Of a DNA stretch of 64,000 bases, positions 43,476-53,694 are shown piece by piece. The translations under genes were made by a program, and so were the position numbers. Below the pieces are notes generated by a model. The model ran no database searches, had not been told where the DNA came from, and worked only from the letters and a program-made list of their open reading frames with translations. Positions within the stretch are counted from its first letter, which is position 1, and each line of letters begins with the position of its first letter. The DNA is from Methylobacterium phyllostachyos (GTDB taxonomy: Bacteria > Pseudomonadota > Alphaproteobacteria > Rhizobiales > Beijerinckiaceae), in contig NZ_FNHS01000003.1 in NCBI RefSeq assembly GCF_900103445.1, positions 186,001-250,000 on the forward strand. Direction: 5' to 3'.

Positions 43476-44489
43476 TCATGCCGGCAACGTCAGCAGGCCC
43501 GCCTGTCCGTCGCCGCAGCCGAACAACAGCTTCCCGCCCCGGCCGTCCCAGGCGAGCGCCGTCACGCCGCTGCCGGGCACGGAGGGCCGCACGAGGAGTT
43601 CCGAGGCATCGGTGAAGCGGACCAACAGGATGCACCCGTCCTCATAGCCCACGGCCAGCACCGGCGCCTTCGGGTGGAACGCCACCCGGGACACCCGGGC
43701 AGGCCGGACCCCGCATTCCCGCGGTGGCTTGCCGGTCGGCCCCTCCTTGGAATCGAACGGCCACACGATCGCGGCCTCGGCGCCGCTGGTGGCGAGCCAG
43801 TGCCCGTCCGAGGACCATGAGACCGAGCGGACCTTGCCGGGATAGCCCGACATGCGCATGTGGCCGCGATCCGGCTGGAGCCGCCAACCATGCAGGGCAT
43901 TCTCCTGCATGGTCGAGACCACGAACCGGCCATCCGGCGACCACGTCACGTCGATATGCGAGCCCTTCCACTCGATCACCTCGGCCGGGGTCTCAAGGTT
44001 GGGGTACCAGAGGCTGACGCCGTTGTAGTGGGCGATGCCGAGCCGGTAGCCCTTGGGCGCGAAGACGAGGCCACGGGCGGTCGAGGGCGCCAGGAAACTG
44101 CGCTCGCGGCCCTTGGTATCCCGGGCGACCACGTTTCGCCCGGCCGACCACGCCACCGCGCCGTCCGGGTGAAGGGCGAGCGCATCGATCCAGGCGCCGC
44201 CCTTGGCGGTTCCGCGCTGCTCCATCGTGCCATCCGCCCGGATCTCGACGATGCGACCGTCATCGCCGCCGGTGAGCAGGCGCTCGCCACCGCCGGCCGC
44301 CACCAGGATCCCGGCCTCGGAATGGGCGGTGAGTTGAGTCAGCGTCTCACCCCGCACCAGCGCGACGGTGCCGTCGCTGAGCGCCAGGGCCGGGACTTCC
44401 CTCAGGAAATGCGCCGCGACCACGTGGGCGCCGGGCTCGAACGTGGCGACGTGCTGGGTCAGGGATGGGTTGCTGATTGGGCTGCTCAT
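43476..44489 (-). CDS. WD40 repeat protein
   Basis: This 337-residue protein is built of about seven WD40-type blades with recurrent H/W-SPDG and SSDGHWLA-type turns, for example DVTWSPDGRFVVSTM, SVSWSSDGHWLATSG and ALHPDGAVAWSAG. There is no signal peptide, so a cytoplasmic seven-bladed propeller is expected. Such proteins act as interaction platforms; no enzymatic motif is visible. It is 10 bases downstream of the YoaK-type gene and 69 bases upstream of the DUF2937 gene, on the same strand. The partner is not known. Confidence 0.85.
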   Translation of the reverse strand: MSSPISNPSLTQHVATFEPGAHVVAAHFLREVPALALSDGTVALVRGETLTQLTAHSEAGILVAAGGGERLLTGGDDGRIVEIRADGTMEQRGTAKGGAWIDALALHPDGAVAWSAGRNVVARDTKGRERSFLAPSTARGLVFAPKGYRLGIAHYNGVSLWYPNLETPAEVIEWKGSHIDVTWSPDGRFVVSTMQENALHGWRLQPDRGHMRMSGYPGKVRSVSWSSDGHWLATSGAEAAIVWPFDSKEGPTGKPPRECGVRPARVSRVAFHPKAPVLAVGYEDGCILLVRFTDASELLVRPSVPGSGVTALAWDGRGGKLLFGCGDGQAGLLTLPA

Positions 44490-44499
44490 CGGGGAATGC

Positions 44500-45174
44500 T
44501 CATGGGGCGGGGACCTTCGCGGCAGGCGGCCCGGCGCGCAAGACCACGAGCGCGGTCAGGAGCGCCAGGCCGCCGGAAAGTGCCGCCGGCGCGATCAGGG
44601 CGTAGAGTGCGAAGAGCGCGTAGGCATGTGCGCCGAGATAGGCGCCCAGCAACAGGGACAACCAGACCAGCCCATCGCCGATCCAGCCCAAGGGGTCGCC
44701 GGTCCGTGTCAGCGCCTGGGCTATCTTTTGGCCGAGGCTGAACAGTGCACCCGTGACGAAGGTCGTGCCGGCGCGAAATCCCGTGACCTGTGACAGGACG
44801 GCGTTCTGCGACCCCATCGCCACGGCGACGAAGAAAGCGGCAAGGCCGAGCTCCGGCGATTCGAGCCCCAGGCCTAGTCCGCCGAGGATCAACAGCGATT
44901 CGTAGGCGAGCACGACCGGTGTCGTCCAGCGGGGCGGCACGAGGATCGCGAGGCCGCTTCCCAAGACGGAGCCAAACAGGAAGGCGAACAGGAGGGTTGC
45001 GGGCAGCACCATCCGGTGCAGCTCGGCCGCCGCGCCGAAGACCGCGAGCTGCGTGGTGTTGCCGCTCATGAACGATGTGTAGAGCCCACCCAAGCGCACG
45101 AAGCCGAGGGCATCCACGTATCCGGCCAAGCCCGTCAGCAGCAGACCGAGACCCAATTGTAAGGTTCGGCTCAC
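44500..45174 (-). CDS. YoaK family (DUF1275) membrane protein
   Basis: This 224-residue protein has about six helices. The family hallmark LTGLAGYVDALGFVRLGGLY followed by TSFMSGNTTQLAVF at residues 13-50 is complete. Another conserved region is AVAMGSQNAVLSQVTGFRAGTTFVTGAL. DUF1275/YoaK proteins are inner-membrane proteins of unknown function. The gene heads the minus-strand run YoaK-WD40-DUF2937-ligase and is divergent from the response regulator, with a 207-base gap. Confidence 0.88.
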   Translation of the reverse strand: MSRTLQLGLGLLLTGLAGYVDALGFVRLGGLYTSFMSGNTTQLAVFGAAAELHRMVLPATLLFAFLFGSVLGSGLAILVPPRWTTPVVLAYESLLILGGLGLGLESPELGLAAFFVAVAMGSQNAVLSQVTGFRAGTTFVTGALFSLGQKIAQALTRTGDPLGWIGDGLVWLSLLLGAYLGAHAYALFALYALIAPAALSGGLALLTALVVLRAGPPAAKVPAP

Positions 45175-45381
45175 GTTTCGGCCCCCCGGTTCCGGCCCGG
45201 TAACCTTCCGTTAACTGAACTCACCGCCTCGTTCAGATCTGTCGGAGGGCGGTTAACGCGCCACTCACCAAACGCATGCAATTCGATCGATACAGGGTGA
45301 ACGCCGTGTCGGAAGGGGCCGTTGCCCCTGCGATCCGGTCGGGGGCTGCGATACCCCGACAGGGTGAGTGGGAGTTGCGTC

Positions 45382-45813
45382 ATGGTTCCGTTCGCCGCTG
45401 CGTTCGTCTGCCCGTCCATCCCCGTTCCGGACTCGGCCGCCACCACGATCCTCGTGGTCGAGGATGAGCCGACCGTTTGTGAACTGGCCGCCGAAACGCT
45501 CCTCGATGCGGGCTATCGCGTGCTCACCGCTTCGGATGCCAAGCAGGCCGAGGCAATCCTCGCGAGCGAGAGCGTCGACATGCTCTTCACCGATATCGAC
45601 CTCGCCCGCAACACGAACGGCCTCGCCCTGGCACGCCGGGCCCGCATGCTCTGCCCTGATCTTCCGGTGGTCTACACCTCCGGGGGCCGCGACGGCCTGT
45701 CGGATCGCGAGACCGTCCCCGGATCGGTGTTCGTCCCGAAGCCGTACCGCCCGAGCCAGCTCGTGGCGCTCACCCGCGACGCGCTGAGCGCGGCGCTTCC
45801 TCATCACGCTTGA
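45382..45813 (+). CDS. Single-domain response regulator (receiver)
   Basis: This 143-residue protein consists of a short N-terminal extension and one receiver domain. Signature residues are Asp28-Glu29 of the acidic pair, the phosphorylation site Asp71 in LFTDIDL, the Thr in VVYTSGG and Lys in FVPKPYRPSQL. There is no output domain, so it signals by protein contact, or takes part in a phosphorelay. The start is ATG with GGGAG 8 bases upstream; an ATG 20 codons earlier would add a Cys/Arg-rich leader. No histidine kinase is encoded nearby. A secreted protein gene follows after 25 bases. Confidence 0.87.
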   Translation: MVPFAAAFVCPSIPVPDSAATTILVVEDEPTVCELAAETLLDAGYRVLTASDAKQAEAILASESVDMLFTDIDLARNTNGLALARRARMLCPDLPVVYTSGGRDGLSDRETVPGSVFVPKPYRPSQLVALTRDALSAALPHHA

Positions 45814-45838
45814 CCTGGACTGTCGGGGACCTTCCACC

Positions 45839-46195
45839 ATGTTGCGCTTCCTTCCCGCACTCGGCCTCGCCCTGGCTCTGTCGGCATCACCGGCCGGCGC
45901 CGCCTGCGACGTGACGGGGGCGCAGATCGAGGAGGCGATCGCCGCCAAGGGCGAGCTGCGCGCGGATGCGAACGCCCAGCTTGTGCGGGATCTGCGCACC
46001 CTGCGGGACGCCGCGATCGTTCTGGAGACGTACAAATTTCCCGGCGAGTGTGAGGTCTTACTCGGGATCGCCAAGTCGCTGCTCGCCAATCCCGCCAAGA
46101 CCATCGAGCAGGGCGGCGACACGGACGAGGACAAGGCCGAGAGCCTCAGCGAGGCGCGGGAGCCGAAGAGTGCCGGCACGCCGAAGGAGAAGTGA
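45839..46195 (+). CDS. Secreted hypothetical protein
   Basis: This 118-residue precursor has a clear Sec signal peptide (LRFLPALGLALALSASPAGAA), followed by CDVTGAQIEEAIAAKGELRAD and a helical segment with a second Cys (FPGECEVLLGIAKSLL); the two Cys may pair. The C-terminal 30 residues are highly charged (Asp/Glu/Lys). Family not recognised. The ATG follows the response regulator stop by 25 bases, so co-transcription is likely, though a functional link is unproven. Confidence 0.75.
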   Translation: MLRFLPALGLALALSASPAGAACDVTGAQIEEAIAAKGELRADANAQLVRDLRTLRDAAIVLETYKFPGECEVLLGIAKSLLANPAKTIEQGGDTDEDKAESLSEAREPKSAGTPKEK

Positions 46196-46586
46196 GGCCC
46201 CGGTCAGCACCCCAGCGCCGCGGTTGATCGCTTCGCCGGCGGTACACAACGGCACGGTGCCAGAGATTTCGTTGACCGCACTGCGGCCCTTCTTCCCCGT
46301 GGCCTTGTCGACTCAGACATCCCCCACGAACACCAACGCTCGAGATCGCGCGTGACGGTGCCTCCTGCAGCCCCCAACCGCCGACACCCCGGCGACGGTG
46401 AGGGGTCGCGCCGCTTCGGCCGATGTGTCAGCGTCCTAAGGCGAACGGGAGCGAGGATAGGCGTCTCGTCCGGCGCAGATCGTGCCAGTGAGGTGTCGCG
46501 TGCGCCGTGCAATCCGGTTCGGCGTCCAACCTTCCTGTTGACCCGTCATCTTGCGCAGCACCCGCCGTCACCTGGGCAAAGGGCGC
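46196..46586. other. Gene-free stretch
   Basis: These 391 bases lie between the secreted protein and the convergent DUF2939 gene. Open frames on both strands are short or are shadows of the DUF2939 gene, with Arg/Pro/Ser-biased composition and no family match. No tRNA, strong hairpin with a T-run or repeat was recognised. It may be a degraded region or hold an untraced small RNA. Confidence 0.5.
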
Positions 46587-47216
46587 TCAGCGCTCCTCGT
46601 CGGCGCTCGCCCCGATCTTCGCCCGCGCCAACGCCCGGCCGAGCTTCGCCGCGATCTGGTCGCGCAGCATGTCGGCCATCTCGATATCGACCAGCCGCCA
46701 GCCGAGCCCACGCAGCCGCAAGCGGATGCGGGTGCGCTGACCACGCGGCGCATCGGGCGGGATCGGGATCACCACCGCGCGGAAACCCCGCATTTCGAGA
46801 GCCGTGTAGTACGGCAGAAGGCGCCCGAAACTCCGGATCGCCAACCCTTCCGGACGCTTGCCGGCCGGTCGCTCCAGATCGAGCTTGTCGGGCCAGCCGT
46901 TGGCGAGGAGGTCGATCACCGTATCGGGGGTGATCATCGTCTCGGACAGCGCCAGGGCCAGCCCGTAGGCGGCGTCGCCGAGGCGCTGGCGGTCGCGCGG
47001 TTCGATGTCCGGATCGCTCTCCGAAGCGGTTCGCATCGCCGCCGTGATCTGACGCACCAGGGATAGGCGGAGCGTCCGGAAGTTCACGTGCGTCTCGATA
47101 TAGGCCGTGTCGTGCCGGCGCACTGCCTGCGCGAGATCGTAGAGCGACCAGAGCGGGCTCATCGTGAACGCGAGCCACGCCAGGGCAAGCCCGAGGAGGA
47201 CCGCGAGCCAGCGCAC
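46587..47216 (-). CDS. DUF2939 domain protein
   Basis: This 209-residue protein has an N-terminal membrane anchor or signal (LAVLLGLALAWLAFTMSP). The DUF2939 core follows: SLYDLAQAVRRHDTAYIETHVNF, repeated Leu/Arg helices, and LRGLGWRLVDIEMADMLRDQIAAKL at the end. The family is of unknown function and envelope-associated. The start MRWLAVLLG fits the family. It is 21 bases downstream of rppH and ends the long conserved housekeeping run on the minus strand. Confidence 0.85.
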   Translation of the reverse strand: MRWLAVLLGLALAWLAFTMSPLWSLYDLAQAVRRHDTAYIETHVNFRTLRLSLVRQITAAMRTASESDPDIEPRDRQRLGDAAYGLALALSETMITPDTVIDLLANGWPDKLDLERPAGKRPEGLAIRSFGRLLPYYTALEMRGFRAVVIPIPPDAPRGQRTRIRLRLRGLGWRLVDIEMADMLRDQIAAKLGRALARAKIGASADEER

Positions 47217-47237
47217 CTCAGGCCTCCAGACGCAGCG

Positions 47238-47792
47238 TCACGGTGCGTCCGCCCAGTGTTCGAGGCTTGAGAAAGCCGCCACGACCCGCTCGTAGACCGG
47301 ACGCTTGAACGGCACGATCAGGTCCGGCAGCTCGGAGAACCGCGCCCAGCGCCACGCATCGAACTCCGCCTTGTGGGCACCGCCGCCCGGTCGGAGTACA
47401 TCGATCAGGTCCTCGCTGCCCATGAAACCGAAGGCGAACCATTTCTGGGTCTGCCCTCGGTAGCGTCCCTTCCATGCCTGCTTGATGATCTCGGGCGGCA
47501 AGTCGTAGGGAAGCCAGTCCGGAATCTCGGCGAGCTTGCGGAGCGCCTCCGGCGGGACGTTGGTTTCCTCATAGAGTTCTCGACGCGCGGCTGCCTCCGG
47601 ATCCTCGCCTGGATCGACGCCTCCCTGCGGCATCTGCCACATATGCGGACCGGCGACGTGCTCCGGTCCGGCATCCTTGGTCCTGCGACCGACGAAGACG
47701 CCGCCCGAGGGGGCGATCAGCGCAACGCCGACGCAGGGGCGATAGGGCAGGGCGCCGCCTGTATCCGAATGTGTCGTCATCGGCCGGACCAT
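47238..47792 (-). CDS. rppH: RNA pyrophosphohydrolase RppH
   Basis: RppH (184 aa) removes pyrophosphate from 5'-triphosphorylated mRNA to start decay. The Nudix box runs from about residue 53 ([20 protein letters not shown]) with all the catalytic Glu residues. LPYDLPPEI and the tail [12 protein letters not shown] also match. The first residues [22 protein letters not shown] are normal for alphaproteobacterial RppH/IalA. It lies just downstream of the divergent-polysaccharide-deacetylase gene, a conserved order in Rhizobiales. Confidence 0.93.
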   Translation of the reverse strand: MVRPMTTHSDTGGALPYRPCVGVALIAPSGGVFVGRRTKDAGPEHVAGPHMWQMPQGGVDPGEDPEAAARRELYEETNVPPEALRKLAEIPDWLPYDLPPEIIKQAWKGRYRGQTQKWFAFGFMGSEDLIDVLRPGGGAHKAEFDAWRWARFSELPDLIVPFKRPVYERVVAAFSSLEHWADAP

Positions 47793-47887
47793 AGGTCAGC
47801 GGCGCGGGTCGCGGCAACGCCATCCGGGCCTCGCGCCGTTTGCACGCGGGCTCTGCCTACCTGTGCGGGCGTTGATCGCATGGACGC

Positions 47888-49123
47888 TCAATCGGCCGTG
47901 GAGACCCGTTTATCGCGGGCGCCACGTAACGCCACGCTCGCCGGAACGAGCCGCACGCCGTGGGATTCGAGATCCCGCGCCCAGCGCGCGATTCGATCGA
48001 CGGTGAGGGCTGCGCCGCTGGCGGAAACCAGGGCGAACCCGTTGGCCTTGGCGCGGGCCTCGGCCTGGGCCAGGGCGGCATCGATGGCATCGGCCCGCGG
48101 CGTCGCGTCGAGGACGAGCTCGGCGCGGGCGATTGGGGTCCGGGTCTTGTTGGCGGGGGCAGCCGCCGGCTTCGGACCGGTGCCGTCGTCGAGGAAGCCG
48201 AGGCCGCGGCTGCCGATCTCGCGGAGGACCGGCTCGAACGCCGCATCGGCCATCAGCTTCGACCCCATGTAGTTCACGATGCCGACATAGCCCGGGAAGC
48301 GGGCCAGCGCCCAGGCGAGCCGGTCGGCATTCTCGGGCCCCTTCAGAGCGGTGAGCAGGCTCTGCGGGCCGGGATCGCTGTCGGGATAGTCGAACGGCTC
48401 CATCGGCAGCTGGAGGAACACTTCGTGCCCGGCGTCGCGCGCCCGGGCGACGGCACGCTCGACCTCATTGCCATAGGGCAGGAAGGCGAGGCTGACGGTG
48501 GCCGGCAAACGCGCGGTGGCGCCGGCGGTCGCCGCCTGCCCGACGCCGAGGCCGGTGATCACGATGGCGATACGCGGGCCGGTGCCGGGCTCCTCAGCAC
48601 GGGCATAGACGTCGAGGGCACGCACCTGCCCCTCGCCGAGCTTCGGCATGAGCCCGTGACGTCCGGCCTCGCTGATGCGCCGATCGGGCGCTGGGGCGAG
48701 ACGAGGCGCACTCGGGGGCGGGACTCGGATCACGACGGCGTCCGTCGGCGCCGAGCCGAGCGGCCGCACGACGGTGACGCCGGAGGCGGATTCGATCTCC
48801 TCCGCACTGCGCTGCAGCTGTGACGGACCCGGGGACATCGTGGCGACCGGGGGCTCCGCGGCCGGCGCGGCTGCAATGGGTCGCGCGACGGGTTCGCGGA
48901 TCGTGATCAATGCCTCCGCATGGGGCTCGCCGCCATGCGGATCGCCGAGGGCGACGACGAGGCCAAGGGACAGGATGAGCCCGGCCGCGATGGCGCCCGC
49001 CGCCACCTTCGGCCGGCGTGCAGCGGCGAGAACCCGTCCAAGCGGCCCGCTGGGCTGCTCCGGCGCCTTCGCCTCCGACACCCCGAGGGGGCGTGTGAGG
49101 ATATCGTCGGTGGGCTCGGTCAA
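47888..49123 (-). CDS. Divergent polysaccharide deacetylase family protein
   Basis: This 411-residue protein has a cytoplasmic N-terminus, one membrane segment (AAGAIAAGLILSLGLVVAL), an Ala/Pro-rich periplasmic linker, and a C-terminal PF04748 (YibQ-like) domain: RIAIVITGLGVGQAATA, VSLAFLPYGNEVERAVARAR, HEVFLQLPMEPFDYP and VGIVNYMGSKLMAD. These enzymes resemble polysaccharide deacetylases but are divergent, and their substrate is unknown. Located next to ctpA and envC, it likely acts on peptidoglycan or envelope polymers. Confidence 0.87.
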   Translation of the reverse strand: MTEPTDDILTRPLGVSEAKAPEQPSGPLGRVLAAARRPKVAAGAIAAGLILSLGLVVALGDPHGGEPHAEALITIREPVARPIAAAPAAEPPVATMSPGPSQLQRSAEEIESASGVTVVRPLGSAPTDAVVIRVPPPSAPRLAPAPDRRISEAGRHGLMPKLGEGQVRALDVYARAEEPGTGPRIAIVITGLGVGQAATAGATARLPATVSLAFLPYGNEVERAVARARDAGHEVFLQLPMEPFDYPDSDPGPQSLLTALKGPENADRLAWALARFPGYVGIVNYMGSKLMADAAFEPVLREIGSRGLGFLDDGTGPKPAAAPANKTRTPIARAELVLDATPRADAIDAALAQAEARAKANGFALVSASGAALTVDRIARWARDLESHGVRLVPASVALRGARDKRVSTAD

Positions 49124-49201
49124 GCGGCTCTCGATGCGGAATCGCGATCCTCATCGCGCCGGACGCGGCGCGACTCCTGCCTCCCATTGCGCGCCTGTAT
49201 G

Positions 49202-49217
49202 GTTAACGATCCGCTAA
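49202..49217 (-). promoter_or_regulatory. Possible CtrA-type site
   Basis: On the minus strand the sequence reads TTAG-N7-TTAAC, one mismatch from the alphaproteobacterial CtrA box TTAA-N7-TTAA(C). It lies about 80 bases before the deacetylase start on that strand. CtrA often controls envelope and division genes, which would fit the gene. Single near-matches occur by chance, so this is weak evidence. Confidence 0.25.
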
Positions 49218-49232
49218 GGTTTGGATTCGGGC

Positions 49233-49267
49233 AAAAAAATCCCGCCCGGCGGGGTGCCGGGCGGGAT
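49233..49267 (-). terminator. Intrinsic terminator of the envC-ctpA transcript
   Basis: A perfect 12-base stem, ATCCCGCCCGGC / GCCGGGCGGGAT with a five-base loop (49239-49267), is followed on the minus strand by seven T residues (49239-49233). It lies 31 bases after the ctpA stop. This is a textbook rho-independent terminator and separates ctpA from the downstream deacetylase gene. Confidence 0.9.
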
Positions 49268-49297
49268 CGGGTCGTAGCGTGCCGGAGCCGGAGCCGG

Positions 49298-50637
<1,340 letters not shown>

Positions 50638-50638
<1 letters not shown>

Positions 50639-52047
50639 CAGCCGCGAACCTTCTCGCCAACTACCGTATTATTCGGGCTCTTTGCCCACCACGGCTCCGG
50701 ATCGATGGAGCCGCCGTCCTTCTTGAACTCGACGTACAGGGTGGGATCGCCCTCGGACCCGTTGGGGCCCGCGCCCTTCTCGCCCATATTGCCGACCGGC
50801 TCGCCCGCAAGCACGAACTGGCCGACCTCCACGTTGATCTGATCCATCCCCGCGAGCAAAAGATAGTAGCCGTCGCCCGCGTTGATGATCAAGAGTTGGC
50901 CATAAGACCGGAACGGCCCCGCAAACTGCACCCAACCATCGGCCGGCGACGAGACCGCCGCCTTCGGACGGGTCGAAAACGACACGCCGCGGGTGGTTCC
51001 GCCATTGCCGTCGGGCTGGTTGAAGCTCCGGGCGACCTTCCCGCTGACCGGCCGCGGCACTTCGCCCCGCGCCTCGGCGAAATGCACCTTCGGGGCCAAG
51101 CGGGCCGGATCACGGAACCCGGCCGCGGCAAATCGTTCCTGCGTCGCCCTCGCCTCGCGCTCCGCGGCGGCCTTGGCCTCCTCGGCCGAACGTTTGGCCG
51201 CGGCGTCGGCCGCCTCCGTCCGGTCCATCAGGTCCTTGAGGTTCTTTGCCTGCGCGCCGAGTTCCGCGGCACGCCGGCGCTCGGCATTCAGGCCGCTCTC
51301 GACCTCCGCCTGCCGGGCACGCCGCGCAGCCACCAGGGCCTCCAGGCGCTGTCGCTCCCGCGCCCAACCCGCAAGGTCGTTGGTCAGACCTTCCTTGTCC
51401 TGGGCGATCAAGCCGCGCAGGCGGATCATCTCCCCGAGATCGGCGGCGAGCGTATCGACCTCGCCGCGCAGTTCCGGCACCACGGCGCCAAGCAGCATCG
51501 AGGTCCGGATGGCCGCCAGCATGTCCTCCGGGCTCACCAGCACCGCCGGGGGCGGACGCCGGCCCATGCGTTGCAGCGCGGCCAGAATCTCGGCGACGAC
51601 GCCCCGGCGGGCCTGGAGCGAGTGCCGGATGGCGGCTTCGCTGTCGCCCATGGAGGCCAGCCGCTCTTCCAAGCGGCTCAGCCGTTCCTCGGTCGCCTGG
51701 GTCTGCCGGCTGGCGTCGAGGAGGGCGGCGTCCAGCTTGGAGCGGTCCGATCCGATGGCGGCGATCTCGGCCTCGAACTGGGCACGCTGGCTGGAGCTGG
51801 CGGCGATCGCGTCCTGCACCCGCTTGAGGTTCTCGGCGCGCCGGTCACGCTCCTCGCTGGCGCGCTGCGCGGCCGCTGCATCGGCAGGCGAGGGAGTCTC
51901 GGCGCGGACAGGCACCGCCACGCAGGCCGCGGCCAGCATCACGAGCGCATGCCGTCTGCGGCGCGGACGCCGCCCGGCCCGCGGATGACCTGCCGGCCCC
52001 TCATCGTGCTCAGCGGGAAGCACAGATCCCATCGCGACGAGGGCCAC
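50638..52047 (-). CDS. EnvC/LdpF-like murein hydrolase activator (degenerate LytM)
   Basis: This 469-residue protein has a signal segment (HALVMLAAACVAVPVRAE) and a long Ala/Arg/Glu coiled coil over about residues 65-300. The C-terminal LytM (M23) domain reads RPKAAVSSPADGWVQFAGPF, GYYLLLAGMDQINVEVGQFVLAGEPVGNMG. The HxH motif of active M23 enzymes is missing (YLLLAGM), so it should activate amidases rather than cut peptidoglycan. It starts ATG with several possible Met (52047, 52032). It is translated into ctpA by a one-base overlap and follows rlmH after 6 bases. Confidence 0.87.
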
Positions 52048-52053
52048 GGTCGG

Positions 52054-52548
52054 TCAGCCCGCCTCGCCCCGGTGATAGGGATGACCGGCCAGGATGGTCA
52101 GGCTGCGATAGATCTGTTCGAAGGCCAGCACGCGCACGAGTCCGTGGGGCAAGGTGGCTGCCCCGAACGACAGGATCAGCTCCGCCTTCGTCCGAATTGA
52201 GGCGTCGAGACCGTCCGGTCCACCGATCACCACGGTAAGCCCCGGCCGACCCACGTCACGCCATCCGGCCAAGCGCTCGGCCAGGGCCTCGCTGGCTATA
52301 TCGGCGCGGCCCCGCTCATCGTAGGCGATCAGCACGCCGCCGGACGGAAAATTCGCGCTGAGCGCCGCCGCCTCCTCGGCGCAGCGATCGACGGCGCGCC
52401 GTGCCCGCGATTCCGAAAGCTCGATACTATCGCAGGACGGGAAGCCAAGCCCGCGGCCCAATTGGGCGGCGCGGTCGCGATATCGTGACGCCAGTTCGCG
52501 CTCCGGGCCAGCCTTCAGCCGCCCGACAGCCGTCAGCAGGAGGCGCAA
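52054..52548 (-). CDS. rlmH: 23S rRNA (pseudouridine(1915)-N(3))-methyltransferase RlmH
   Basis: RlmH (164 aa) is a SPOUT-class methyltransferase acting on pseudouridine 1915 of 23S rRNA. Conserved parts are the start MRLLLTAVGRLKAGPE, VVIGGPDGLD and the C-terminal knot HGLVRVLAFEQIYRSLTILAGHPYH. The start is TTG at 52548, where the conserved N-terminus begins. An ATG 15 codons earlier would add an Arg-rich leader lying within the rsfS stop region. It is separated from rsfS by 5 bases, and RsfS-RlmH pairing is very widespread. Confidence 0.92.
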   Translation of the reverse strand: MRLLLTAVGRLKAGPERELASRYRDRAAQLGRGLGFPSCDSIELSESRARRAVDRCAEEAAALSANFPSGGVLIAYDERGRADIASEALAERLAGWRDVGRPGLTVVIGGPDGLDASIRTKAELILSFGAATLPHGLVRVLAFEQIYRSLTILAGHPYHRGEAG

Positions 52549-52553
52549 GCGGC

Positions 52554-52967
52554 TTAGCCGAGCGCCACGCCGAGCGGTCGATCGGCACCCCACATCTTCT
52601 CGAGGTTGTAGAAGCCCCGCACCTCGGGCCGGAAGATATGAACCAGCACGTCGCCCGCGTCGATCAGGACCCAGTCGCAGGCCGGCAAGCCCTCCACCCG
52701 GGCGTTGCCGAACCCCCGGTTCTTCATCTCCTGGATAATCTTATCGGCGATCGAACCAACATGCCGCTGCGACCGGCCCGACGCGATGATCATCGTGTCA
52801 GCCAGCGAGGTCTTTCCGGCCAGATCGATGGCGATCGTCTCCTCAGCCTTCATCTCATCGAGGCATTCGAGAGCGAGGGCCTTGAGATTGTCCGCGTACG
52901 CGCGGCCGGGCTCGTCCGGATCGAGGGCGGCGGTGCGGATCGTCTCCGTATGAATGGTCTCGGGCAG
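52554..52967 (-). CDS. rsfS: Ribosomal silencing factor RsfS, probable CTG start
   Basis: RsfS binds ribosomal protein L14 and blocks subunit joining. The core has AIDLAGKTSLADTMIIASG, HVGSIADKIIQEMK, CDWVLIDAGDVLVHIF and FYNLEKMWG. The conserved first helix (DNLKALALECLDEMKAEE) lies partly upstream of the first standard start (ATG at 52853). The open frame holds no ATG, GTG or TTG further upstream. A CTG at 52967, 9 bases after GAGGA, gives 137 residues and is my preferred start; ATT or ATC codons nearby are alternatives. It sits between nadD and rlmH. Confidence 0.88.
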   Translation of the reverse strand: MPETIHTETIRTAALDPDEPGRAYADNLKALALECLDEMKAEETIAIDLAGKTSLADTMIIASGRSQRHVGSIADKIIQEMKNRGFGNARVEGLPACDWVLIDAGDVLVHIFRPEVRGFYNLEKMWGADRPLGVALG

Positions 52968-53000
52968 CGTCCTGATTCCTCGTGGTGCCGCGGGGCAGTG

Positions 53001-53675
53001 TCACACCTCGCGGGCTGGCATGAAATTGGCGGCATCGGGCGGCGATTGCAACTGCGCTGACGCCGCGACCTCGCTAGGCCGTTGCATACCGTTACGGATC
53101 TCTGTCGAGGACAGGCTGGAACGGGGCCCATGCAGGAAGGTCCAGGCCGGCGGCCGGCGCAGCGCAAGCGTCGCGGCGGCTTCCTCGGGGATGCGCGCCT
53201 GCGCCATCCGCCGGGCGGCCCGGGCGCTGAGCGGCGTCATGGTCGAGCCGGGTCGGTCTATGATCGCGATCGGCACGAGCCGGGCGATCTCCGAGGATCC
53301 CTTCCAGCGGTGGAACGTGCCGAGCGAATCGGCCCCCATAATCCAGACGAAATGGACACCGGGGCATCGGCGGGTGAGGAAGCGCAGGGTCTGGACGGTG
53401 AAGCGCACACCGAGCGCCGCCTCTATTCCGGTCACGGCGATGCGCGGATGCCGGGCGATCCGGCGCGCCTGCGCGCAGCGCTCCGCGACGGTGGGGAGGG
53501 CCTTGCGGCTCTTCAGCGGATTGCCGGGGCTCACCAGCCACCAGACACGATCCAGCCCGAGCCGGCGCATCGCCATCAGGGTGACGTGACGATGGCCCAA
53601 ATGCGCTGGATTGAACGATCCGCCGTAGAGGCCGATCCGCATGCCGGGGGCGCTCGGCGGCAGGCTCAGCCGCAC
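53001..53675 (-). CDS. nadD: Nicotinate-nucleotide adenylyltransferase NadD
   Basis: NadD (about 224 aa) makes nicotinate adenine dinucleotide from NaMN and ATP. Motifs are GLYGGSFNPAHLGHRHV (nucleotidyltransferase HxGH type), FVWIMGADSLGTFHRW and the C-terminal SSTEIRNG. The start chosen is GTG at 53675 (MRLSLPPSAPGMRIGLYGG), because Rhizobiales homologs carry a Pro-containing leader of this kind. The ATG at 53642 starts directly at MRIGLYGG and is the alternative. It follows proA by 19 bases and precedes rsfS, a conserved order. Confidence 0.92.
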   Translation of the reverse strand: MRLSLPPSAPGMRIGLYGGSFNPAHLGHRHVTLMAMRRLGLDRVWWLVSPGNPLKSRKALPTVAERCAQARRIARHPRIAVTGIEAALGVRFTVQTLRFLTRRCPGVHFVWIMGADSLGTFHRWKGSSEIARLVPIAIIDRPGSTMTPLSARAARRMAQARIPEEAAATLALRRPPAWTFLHGPRSSLSSTEIRNGMQRPSEVAASAQLQSPPDAANFMPAREV

Positions 53676-53694
53676 GCCGGGCTTTCGGCTGTCC

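Noticed and set aside
45213..45257. Two TTAAC elements before the response regulator as a CtrA site
   Set aside because: They are about 40 bases apart, far from the 7-base spacing of a CtrA box.
52853..53000. Frameshift or pseudogene at the 5' end of rsfS
   Set aside because: The frame stays open and family-like through the region, so a non-standard start explains it better than a broken gene.
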